Assembly (NCBI RefSeq): GCF_947241705.1
Contig: NC_079257.1
Location: forward strand, 62,001-126,000
Length of the DNA stretch: 64,000 nucleotides
Source of the DNA: Saccharomyces mikatae IFO 1815
Lineage: Eukaryota > Ascomycota > Saccharomycetes > Saccharomycetales > Saccharomycetaceae
Direction of reading: 5' to 3'
Below are positions 1 through 7,825 of the stretch, piece after piece; position 1 is the first letter of the stretch, and the number at the start of each line of letters is the position of its first letter. The notes under the pieces are model-generated. The model did no database searches and had not been told where the DNA came from. It saw nothing but the letters and a program-made list of their open reading frames with translations. Made by a program: the position numbers and the translations under genes.

Positions 1-34
1 ACTTCAAAGTTTCTTGGATTCCATGATCCTCCAT
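1..34 (-). CDS. TEL1: Tel1 checkpoint kinase, first 11 codons only (partial)
   Basis: On the complement an ATG at 34 opens a frame reading MEDHGIQETLK to the window edge. S. cerevisiae Tel1 starts MEDHGIVETLN, and TEL1 lies next to RPL23A in the same orientation there, so sequence and synteny agree. Tel1 is the ATM-family PI3K-like kinase that acts in DNA-break signalling and telomere-length control in the nucleus. No domain is visible in this fragment; the rest of this very long gene lies left of the window. Confidence 0.8.
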   Translation of the reverse strand, partial: MEDHGIQETLK

Positions 35-460
35 TGCTTATGATACCTACTAGCTTGCCCTTCTTCTTTCGTAGATTTCCTTTCGAATTGTTTGCCTTCT
101 TTACGAGTACTGGAAGAGCTATTGGCTTATCTTACTTTATCAACTTAGTCTAGTTAATCTTGAAAATATCAAAACGCATACTTCACGGCTAAAACCGTTA
201 CTTGTTTCTCGCTTGCAAATTGTTCCATCACATGCAATCTTATCTAATCAACGTGTATACGCTTTTCTGACGTACCCCAAGAAAAGGTGTACAGCATATT
301 CGCAACTACAGGGAATCCACAAACTAAGTGAGTAATATAAATGTTTTCCTCTAAAAATGCAATGGATCAATTGAGATTCTTCAATCTGTTCGAGATTGTA
401 TTTATAAAGAAAGTATACATATTTGTAAAGTCTAAAAGTAAGAGTCAAACAATATTCTCT
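35..460. other. Intergenic: TEL1 promoter and RPL23A 3' region
   Basis: This AT-rich stretch carries the TEL1 upstream region on the left and the RPL23A 3' UTR on the right. I see no RNA gene, repeat or strong factor site. Short open frames here (for example antisense to the end of RPL23A) have no coding signal. Confidence 0.6.
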
Positions 461-1381
461 TTACACAACGACACCGGAGTTAGATGCAACTCTTGGCCAC
501 AAATCGGCACATTCCTTACCGACTGGGCCGGTAATAGCAGAACCCTTCATTTCACCCTTTGGATTGGCGATGACACCAGCATTGTCTTCAAAATACAAGA
601 AGACACCATCCCTTCTTCTCCAGGACTTGGCTTGACGAACAACAATAGCTGGCATAACCTTCTTTCTTAATTCTGGCTTACCTTTCTTAACAGTGGCCAT
701 AACCATATCACCTAGGGAGGCGGCAGGCAATCTGTTCAATCTGGAACCAGAACCCTTGACGGCAATAATGTACAAGTTTCTGGCACCACTGTTGTCAGCG
801 CAGTTCATGATGGCACCGACTGGTAGACCTAACTAGTTAAAATATACCTCATAATTAAAGAATGAGCACAATTGTTAGTAAAAAAAGTCGGGAAGTTTTG
901 GAATTGAGTGATTGATCTGTAAATATAGAAGTTAAGCGAGACATTTGTGAAATCTTGGTTGATTTTGACGGTTATCCAATAATGTTGACAAGCATAGGAA
1001 AATAAAACATGGTTACGGTATATAACTTTTGATTTGAAATATTCTGATACCATTTGTAAGTTTTCCACGTACGTACATACCTATGAAGGCAGGCCGTTGA
1101 ATCATTTGAATATTATCAGTTAGGTACACTGTTGTACTTTTGGCAGGGTGTAAATAGCGATGGGGCATATAGACCATTCATTATGAAAAATTTCTTCAGT
1201 AAAAGTATAACCAGGCTACACACTTAGCGTTCAATTTCGTTGACCTTTATTTTTGTTGTCTGCTACAGTAAATCTCAAAAACCTTACTTTATAATCAATT
1301 TAACCAAACTACATTGTGGAAAATAAAAATTTAACATACTGAGATTCTAAACTTAGTACCTTGAGCACCGTTACCGGACAT
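461..1381 (-). CDS. RPL23A: Large-subunit ribosomal protein L23 (uL14), spliced
   Basis: The gene has two exons on the complement: exon 1 at 1340-1381 (14 codons, [14 protein letters not shown]) and exon 2 at 461-832. Joined, they give 137 residues, the exact family length in yeast. The protein is uL14, a cytosolic 60S component at the subunit interface. Almost the whole chain ([14 protein letters not shown]..., ending VASNSGVVV) matches the yeast protein as I know it. The donor is GTATGT and the acceptor TAG, with a perfect TACTAAC branch site at 874-880. The first in-frame Met of exon 2 (808) is not the start, because the spliced leader adds 23 residues. The ohnolog is RPL23B. A long promoter with candidate Rap1 sites lies upstream. 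Confidence 0.97.
833..1339 (-). other. RPL23A intron (507 nt)
   Basis: This is a spliceosomal intron near the 5' end of a ribosomal-protein gene, as is typical for yeast. On the complement the donor is GTATGT (1334-1339), the branch site TACTAAC (874-880), and the acceptor TAG lies 40 nt downstream of the branch. I saw no box C/D or H/ACA snoRNA in it. A 79-codon open frame inside it (829-1068) has no support. Confidence 0.93.
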
Positions 1382-1851
1382 TTTTAGTTATATATGGGTA
1401 AGTTGACTTTATATCTTTTGTGAACCCAAGATTGAAAACAACGATAACAAGAGCTTTAAGCTACTATATCAAATATGACCATAGCATTATGACAATATTG
1501 TTGTGAGCGGGAGCTGGTACATAATGGCTACAGCACGTATTAGGCTCATATTAAATTTTTCAACCCGAGCGTGTTTGGGTTGATGCTTTCTTTCTTTTTG
1601 TCTTTTCAACATCCCTATGCAAGCCTCATTCCTGTTGTACGGCGGTTTCTGTCAAAGAGAAATGATGAGCAAGGAATTTTGTTTTTACTAAAATGAAACT
1701 GCATGGGTGTTTTTAAGAAAATTCTCACAATACATGATGTACTGGTGTTAAAGTCGTCAGTTATATTCTACCTTTTATTTGGAGATACTATTGAAATAAT
1801 TAAATTCAATACTGCAAGTTTTGATTACCATCTAATAAAAAATATAAAAGT
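1382..1851 (-). promoter_or_regulatory. RPL23A promoter with candidate Rap1 sites
   Basis: About 470 bp separate YBL086C from RPL23A. On the complement, ACACCCATGCAG at 1699-1710 is close to the Rap1 consensus ACACCCRYACAY. A weaker AACCCAAACACG lies near 1570-1582, inside an imperfect AACCC/GGGTT inverted repeat. Most yeast ribosomal-protein promoters use Rap1, so the sites are plausible, but they are further apart than the usual tandem pair and 190-330 bp from the ATG. Binding is inferred. Confidence 0.4.
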
Positions 1852-3249
1852 TTAGCTCGTTGGGGTTATAGTAGACCAATTCTTGTTTTCTCTTATTCTA
1901 TCCGTTAAAAAGTCTGTGGGGTTGCTATCTTCGACAACGTCATTATTCTGGCCACTTTCTTCATTATCAACTATATTTTCTTGATCCTCGTCGTCATGAG
2001 TTCTTAGTTTCGCTCGTTGTGCACGTGACATGTGGCTCCAGTTTTGTTTTTTCTCCAGATATTCTCTTTTGCCCATGGTACTGTAGCCGTCATCGCTAGG
2101 GTTTGGAGGCCAACTGTTTGCTTTGTTCCCAGGGTAATTACCATAGTTTGGATTGTAATATTCTTCTTCCATTTCATTTAACCTCAATGCCTGTAAATCA
2201 ATCAAATTAATACCTTTCTCATTCTTAGCCCAACCGTTTCCGCCTTGTAGAATATCCTCTACGCATTCTCTCGGAGTAAATTCCCCTGGTCTTGGGTCCC
2301 AAGGTAATTTAAACGTCTTCTGATATAAGCTCTCGATTAGCGGACTCATTGAAGACGATATTGTAGTGGAAAGTCCTGGCTTGGTTGTCGCTCTGCTGCT
2401 CTTGTTGGTAGATGTAGGTGACTTGATACTTGTATTGTTTCCTGGACCATTCGTGCTAGATTTCACTGCAGAAGTGCCAATACCATTACTATTAGAAAAG
2501 GTGTTCTTGGGTGATATCTGAATCGATGTAGACGTAGGGCTTGATAGCTCAGACGTGTTATCCAGTATAGTGTTTATGCCCGGCCTGAAATTAGCAAGCT
2601 GACCATTAGTAAACGATTTTGATATGTTGAAATCTTGATAAGAACCTCTAACTAATTTTAATAGCAGGGAAATATTGATTATAGAATTGACCTTTGAGTG
2701 CTTCAGTAGGAACCTGTTCATTGTCGGAGTCTCGTCTTCTTTGACATATTCCGTTATGTCTACTTCTACTGTCCCTAACAGAAGTTTACCCGTTATCTTC
2801 TGAGAATATGAATTATTTCCAGTAGCAGTTAGTGCAGTGGCATTAGCATGAGTGGTTTTCTTTACTTTGCCATTAGTACTTGAGCTAGGAGTTAATGTTG
2901 AATTAGCATCCGCAAACTCAAAAAAAACGTCCAAAACTAAGGCCTTCTTCAAAAACCTGCCATTTTTATCCAAATGAAGTTTGACTAAAATTGGTTTGTC
3001 TAGCGAATAATTCCATTGTGCTCTATGGTGCTGCACATGTACGTGTTTTGTTGTACCTCTACTTTGAGTGGAAGCAGATTGATGTTCGCCATCTAGAGCT
3101 ATTTTATGTCCCGAAGTACCTGTTCCGTCCTTCAGACGCCATTTTGTATAGCAATAACCCGAAGATTGAGGAATATTAACTAGTTCTTTGATTTGCAAGT
3201 CTAATAGGAACTTGGGTCTCTTTGCCTTGCTATTATGATTAAACGGCAT
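1852..3249 (-). CDS. NT-C2 domain protein YBL086C, cell periphery, function unknown
   Basis: The product has 465 residues, close to the S. cerevisiae protein. Residues ~10-210 look like an N-terminal C2 (EEIG1/EHBP1 type) domain: FLLDLQIKELVNIP, a strand-rich core, then LGTVEVDITEYVKE and a late LLKLVRG. A Ser/Thr/Asn-rich linker (~215-310) follows, then a conserved C-terminal block with WDPRPGEFTPRECVEDI and an acidic tail. Such domains in other eukaryotes attach proteins to membranes; the yeast protein is reported at the cell periphery with no established function. A perfect URS1 element and a Reb1 site lie upstream. The ATG at 3249 is the first in frame. Confidence 0.9.
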   Translation of the reverse strand: MPFNHNSKAKRPKFLLDLQIKELVNIPQSSGYCYTKWRLKDGTGTSGHKIALDGEHQSASTQSRGTTKHVHVQHHRAQWNYSLDKPILVKLHLDKNGRFLKKALVLDVFFEFADANSTLTPSSSTNGKVKKTTHANATALTATGNNSYSQKITGKLLLGTVEVDITEYVKEDETPTMNRFLLKHSKVNSIINISLLLKLVRGSYQDFNISKSFTNGQLANFRPGINTILDNTSELSSPTSTSIQISPKNTFSNSNGIGTSAVKSSTNGPGNNTSIKSPTSTNKSSRATTKPGLSTTISSSMSPLIESLYQKTFKLPWDPRPGEFTPRECVEDILQGGNGWAKNEKGINLIDLQALRLNEMEEEYYNPNYGNYPGNKANSWPPNPSDDGYSTMGKREYLEKKQNWSHMSRAQRAKLRTHDDEDQENIVDNEESGQNNDVVEDSNPTDFLTDRIRENKNWSTITPTS

Positions 3250-3465
3250 CTTAATGCTCGCAAAACAAAATCAAAGGTTTTTACCTTTAGTAATATTAAT
3301 TAAATCTTATTTCAACAGTCTCAGCACAATAGGAAGAAGACCGTTCCTCAACGCATGTATGCTCTTTGTCATTAGCTTGGCCATCTTTAAATTGCAAAGG
3401 GGGGGGACCCTGAGAAAACTTCTACCGAAAAAAAATAAAGGAAACGAAAGATATGTCCGCGCGCT

Positions 3466-3472
3466 TTACCCG
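3466..3472 (+). promoter_or_regulatory. Reb1 site upstream of YBL086C
   Basis: TTACCCG (followed by G) is the core Reb1 motif. It sits 217 bp upstream of the YBL086C ATG, the distance typical for the nucleosome-free region that this general regulatory factor establishes. Confidence 0.6.
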
Positions 3473-3488
3473 GAGATAATTACTTATT

Positions 3489-3498
3489 TAGCCGCCGA
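3489..3498 (+). promoter_or_regulatory. URS1 (Ume6) element, perfect consensus
   Basis: TAGCCGCCGA matches the classic URS1 consensus at all ten positions. It lies 240 bp upstream of YBL086C and about 1 kb from BOI1. Ume6 binds URS1 to repress early meiotic genes during growth and to help activate them with Ime1 in meiosis. This suggests meiotic control of YBL086C, which is an inference. Confidence 0.65.
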
Positions 3499-4496
3499 GA
3501 TTATTATGTATAAAAACGCAAGGGCTCTTGAGGGTGGCAAATCAAATATCTCCTTATTTAGCCCTTATCCTGCTTAACAAAATGTGAGCCAAAAATGAAG
3601 AATAACCGGTTTGCTGAGTCTCTTCTTTGTTACAAGCAGTAAATATGCTAGAGAGATATGGGAAGGCATCTCGTATAAAAAACAAAATGTCTGACAGAGA
3701 ATTGACTTATTTTTTATAATATGGACAATATATCGATGAAGCATACAATTCATGGGTTTCTGTGGATCTAAGTGCTATTTGGTTTACATCACGGCTAATA
3801 TTACGTAGTCTTTACGGCGGTTGGGCCTAAGAGAAGCGATGATGATTCGAAAATTCAAGTCTCAGATTTTTACAGGTTTCAATTTGTTTTCTTATTTGCA
3901 ATTCCTTAAGAAAATCTGGGATTTTTGTGTTAAATATGTTGAAAAAATGAAAGTCTTTCAAAATAAATACTCAAAAACCGTGACAAAAATTTAAAATGAA
4001 AACATGATGTATTCAGAAATGTTTTTTTGAATACGTAAAAAAAGTTTTACACAGTTATATTCTAAACATTTCGAAAGGGTTACTGATTTATTCAAGAATT
4101 AATAGTATTCTTACCTCGTTCGACTATCGCATAATAAAGATATCACGTGTGGAGAGAGGGTCTCAGCCACATTGCATTATTTTCGAAACCGCGTAGTCGG
4201 AAACGACATTCCCCCGTACCAAAACAAACGAAAGGACGTGAAAGTTAAAATGAATAACACGGTAATAAAAATCTAGCAGAAAAGAAAAGGAAAAGGAAAA
4301 AGAATCCAAATCTGTGCGATTCCTTCAAGAAATCTTCCAATTTACATCCGAAAACTGGGTGCGCAGATTAAGAGCAAACACTCGTCTCATTAAGGCAGTT
4401 TTACTGTTTTCTGTATATAGAAACAATAGTTCCACTAGTAATTTCATCAAGTCCTAACTCAACGTGACTGGAAGATATTGCAATAAAAAATAAAAA

Positions 4497-7454
4497 ATGA
4501 ATTCCAACAAAAATAACTTAGGCAGGGAAACCGGTTCTTTTCCTCTGTACATTGCAGTGAATGAATACTCTAAACGAATGGAGGACGAGCTCAATATGAG
4601 ACCAGGTGACAAAATTGAAGTCATTACAGATGATGGTGAGTACAATGACGGTTGGTATTATGGGCGCAATTTGAGGACCAAAGAAGAAGGTTTATATCCA
4701 GCAGTATTCACTAAAAAGATAACTTTGGACAAATCAGAAAGTCTGCGTAAGATACGAACTAAAGAGAATAGCAACTCAGGTGTCAATTATGGAACTCTAA
4801 GTAATAATACGAGTAAAATAGGGACCATTTCCTCGCAGCAACAAGAAAACAGATACACGTCTTTGAAGAGTACAATGAGCGATATAGATAAAGCTTTAGA
4901 AGAGTTAAGAAATGATTCAGTCGAACAAGACATGTCGAAATCTGCCACAAAAGTTCCTCAACTAAGTGCTTTTGAGATGCAAGATGAAGAAACTTTAATT
5001 CAAGATAAATCTCAAAACGAGGGAAACACAACACGTGGGTCAGTATTTTCTAGTACAGCCGATTTAAACCTGAGTTCTGATTCATTAAAAAATACAAGTA
5101 TGTCAAATATTTCAACAAAATCTTTAGAGCCAAGCTCAGAATCCGTTAATCCGTTAGATCCAAAAATGGCTAAAAACTGGAGTCCAGAAGAAGTCACTGA
5201 CTATTTTGTCGTGGTTGGATTTGACCAAAATACTTCCAATAAATTCAGGAAGCATAGGGTCTCTGGGAAGATACTACTGGAACTAAAATTGGAACATTTG
5301 AAAGAATTAGAAATAAATTCTTTCGGTACAAGATTTGAGATATTCAAAGAAATAGGGAACATCAAGTCTGCGATTGATTCGTTGTCAAATGGGTCTCCCA
5401 GCGACTACATTTCTTTTGCTTTTTCAAATCAAACATCTCAACTAATGCCTGCAGCCACTGTATGTAAAGACGAAAATCAACAACCAATTTCCTCCAACCG
5501 TGATACTACAAACAGCAAGTTAAGAGGGACGAACTGTGATAGAAAGCCCTCTTCAGGCGCCACAGAACTTCAGAGACCGAGCTCAGTTGTTGTTAATCCA
5601 AATTTCAAACTTCAGGACTCGGCTGAACAAGTCTTGGATATGACAGAAATACCTAGCTTGTTCGTTGACAAAGATATTTTTGAATCACCAGGAAGAGCTC
5701 CAAAACCACCATCATATCCAAGTCCCGTTCAACCACCACAATCACCTTCTTTTAACAACAAACATACAAATAATACTGCTAGATTTCCACCGCAACCGAC
5801 AAATCTAATCAAGAACAAGAATTCAGGCGTGTATTTAAATGGGTTAACCACCAACTCTTCGACATCTTCCGATAATTCAACGGGAAAATTCAAGTTCCCT
5901 CCTATGAATGGTCTTGATTCAAACTCTAGGAAAACAACGTTGACATCTGCCACTTTACCATCCATTAATACAGTTAATACAGACGAGTCTCTTCCAGCAA
6001 TTTCGAATATATCATCAAATGCTACCTCCCACCATCCGAACAGAAACTCAGTTGTCTACAATGGCCATAAGAGGACTGAGTCTGGGAGTTCATTCGTTGA
6101 TTTATTCAATAGAATTTCAATGTTATCACCAGTCAAATCAAATTTTGACGAAGAAGAAACAAAACAGCCCGTAAAATCCAATAGATCGGTTCTCGATTCG
6201 GCACACAAGAAGTCGTCTTACGGGCACTCGAGAGATGCATCACTTTCTGAAATAAAAAAGCATAGAAGAAACTCTTCTATATTATCCTTTTTTTCTTCAA
6301 AGAGTCAGTCAAATCCAACATCACCTTCGAAACAAACTTTTACCATTGACCCTTCTAAAATGAGTTCCCATTCTCGCTCTCAATCGAATTCCTATTCACA
6401 CGCAAGATCACAGTCTTACTCCCATAGTAGAAAACACTCGTTAGTTACTAGCCCTTTGAAAACTTCTTTGAGCCCCATAAATTCAAAATCCAACATTGCT
6501 TTGGTGCCCAGCGACACTCATAATAGTAACAATAGCAATAAAGAGGAGATACCCCAACCGCGTGAAGGTAAACATAAGCACAAATATAAACATAAAAGTA
6601 AGCACAAACATAACAGTGGCTCCAAGGATAGCCCCTCTGAGGAAAAGAGTAGGAAAAAAATTTTCTCTGGCACCAAAGATTCGTCCTCTGGGAATAAGGA
6701 TTCCAAAAGATCTCCCAGTGAACTTACTCAAAAATCTGTTAAATCAATACTTCCAAGATCGAACGCTAAAAAGCAACAAACATCTGCTTTTACTGAAGGC
6801 ATACGTTCCATAACAGCAAAAGAATCCATGCAAAACGCCGATTGTTCAGGCTGGATGAGTAAAAAAGGCAGCGGCACTATGGGGACTTGGAAGCAAAGAT
6901 TTTTTACGCTTCATGGTACGAGGCTTTCTTATTTTACTAGTACCAATGATGAGAAGGAGCGTGGCTTGATAGACATAACGGCTCATAGAGTTTTACCTGC
7001 CAGCGATGATGATAGACTAATTTCCCTATACGCTGCAAGCCTGGGAAAAGGAAAGTATTGTTTCAAATTGGTTCCTCCACAGCCAGGGTGCAAAAAAGGA
7101 TTAACTTTTACGGAACCTCGTGTCCATTATTTTGCAGTCGAGAACAAATCTGAGATGAAGGCATGGTTATCGGCCATAATAAAGGCCACCATTGATATTG
7201 ATACCAGTGTACCTGTGATTAGTTCATATGCCACACCAACAATATCTTTAAGCAAGGCGCAAACGTTACTGGAAGAGGCTAGGATACAAACCCAGTTGCG
7301 AGATGCAGAAGAGGAAGAGGAGAGGGATCAATTTGAATGGGATGAACCCCAAAACAAAAGAAATTCTAAATATCCAATCGAAGAAAAACAATTTGTAAAT
7401 TCTAATGATTATTTAGAAAGTGAAGCATTTGAGTATCCTGGTGGCAGGCTTTAA
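4497..7454 (+). CDS. BOI1: Boi1, SH3-SAM-PH protein of polarised growth
   Basis: The product has 985 residues (about 980 in S. cerevisiae). Domain order is SH3 at ~14-76 (YIAVNEYSKRMEDELN, DGWYYGRN, GLYPAVF), SAM at ~227-290 (NWSPEEVTDYF), a proline-rich PxxP stretch at ~397-420 (APKPPSYPSPVQPPQSPS), a long Ser-rich disordered linker, and PH at ~781-898 (GWMSKKGSGTMGTWKQRFF). The PxxP segment is the known ligand of the Bem1 SH3 domain, and the PH domain binds acidic lipids and Cdc42. The protein acts at the bud cortex with Cdc42, Bem1 and the exocyst. A Lys/His repeat (KHKHKYKHKSKHKH) at about 690-704 is notable. The ohnolog is BOI2. Confidence 0.97.
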   Translation: MNSNKNNLGRETGSFPLYIAVNEYSKRMEDELNMRPGDKIEVITDDGEYNDGWYYGRNLRTKEEGLYPAVFTKKITLDKSESLRKIRTKENSNSGVNYGTLSNNTSKIGTISSQQQENRYTSLKSTMSDIDKALEELRNDSVEQDMSKSATKVPQLSAFEMQDEETLIQDKSQNEGNTTRGSVFSSTADLNLSSDSLKNTSMSNISTKSLEPSSESVNPLDPKMAKNWSPEEVTDYFVVVGFDQNTSNKFRKHRVSGKILLELKLEHLKELEINSFGTRFEIFKEIGNIKSAIDSLSNGSPSDYISFAFSNQTSQLMPAATVCKDENQQPISSNRDTTNSKLRGTNCDRKPSSGATELQRPSSVVVNPNFKLQDSAEQVLDMTEIPSLFVDKDIFESPGRAPKPPSYPSPVQPPQSPSFNNKHTNNTARFPPQPTNLIKNKNSGVYLNGLTTNSSTSSDNSTGKFKFPPMNGLDSNSRKTTLTSATLPSINTVNTDESLPAISNISSNATSHHPNRNSVVYNGHKRTESGSSFVDLFNRISMLSPVKSNFDEEETKQPVKSNRSVLDSAHKKSSYGHSRDASLSEIKKHRRNSSILSFFSSKSQSNPTSPSKQTFTIDPSKMSSHSRSQSNSYSHARSQSYSHSRKHSLVTSPLKTSLSPINSKSNIALVPSDTHNSNNSNKEEIPQPREGKHKHKYKHKSKHKHNSGSKDSPSEEKSRKKIFSGTKDSSSGNKDSKRSPSELTQKSVKSILPRSNAKKQQTSAFTEGIRSITAKESMQNADCSGWMSKKGSGTMGTWKQRFFTLHGTRLSYFTSTNDEKERGLIDITAHRVLPASDDDRLISLYAASLGKGKYCFKLVPPQPGCKKGLTFTEPRVHYFAVENKSEMKAWLSAIIKATIDIDTSVPVISSYATPTISLSKAQTLLEEARIQTQLRDAEEEEERDQFEWDEPQNKRNSKYPIEEKQFVNSNDYLESEAFEYPGGRL

Positions 7455-7668
7455 AAGCTGCAACAACATTTTTTTTTCTTTTGAACAATTTAACCACCTT
7501 AATAATTAATATTTAATAGAGCATAATATACATACTGATAAACTATCTAAGTATAAAAATACTTATGTGTAAAATGAAAACCGACAATCTCAGTGAGTCC
7601 ATCACGACGACCATGAAGGCAAACACTTTAACTATTTTATATTTGAACCAAAGTTTTATTGTTATTCA

Positions 7669-7738
<70 letters not shown>

Positions 7739-7825
7739 ACTAGTACTATTACATTTACTTAAAATTAATAGGATGAATGAAAATTTAGTCTTTCCTTAAT
7801 TTCTTATGTTTTTGTCCACCTGCGT
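7455..7825. other. Convergent BOI1 / CDC27 3' region
   Basis: Both flanking genes end here. The region is AT-rich with polyadenylation-type TATATA and TTTTTTTTT tracts and a long TTA microsatellite. The open frame across the microsatellite (poly-Ile) is an artefact of the repeat. Confidence 0.7.
7671..7736. repeat. (TTA)22 microsatellite
   Basis: This is an uninterrupted TTA trinucleotide run of 66 bp, 22 units, in the 3' intergenic space of BOI1 and CDC27. It is likely to vary in length between strains. Confidence 0.97.

Larger units (their letters stand above)
3250..4496. promoter_or_regulatory. Divergent YBL086C / BOI1 intergenic region
   Basis: This 1.25 kb region between two divergent genes holds a G8 run (3400-3407), a Reb1 site, a perfect URS1 element and a CACGTG E-box (4144-4149). 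The E-box is 350 bp upstream of BOI1 and could be read by Cbf1 or Pho4. The 4260-4310 stretch is purine-rich. A 107-codon plus-strand frame (3254-3577) begins 5 nt from the YBL086C start and is treated as chance. An 8-codon frame at 4250 precedes BOI1, and whether it is transcribed is unknown. Confidence 0.6.

Noticed and set aside
829-1068. 79-codon ORF inside the RPL23A intron
   Set aside because: It is read through intron sequence, includes the branch site, and has no coding features.
3254-3577. 107-codon plus-strand ORF starting 5 nt from the YBL086C ATG
   Set aside because: It overlaps the YBL086C promoter with its Reb1 and URS1 sites and has a G8 run inside; the composition is not protein-like. 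A conserved frame in relatives would be needed to reopen it.
7565-7762. 65-codon ORF ending in poly-Ile
   Set aside because: It is created by the TTA microsatellite.
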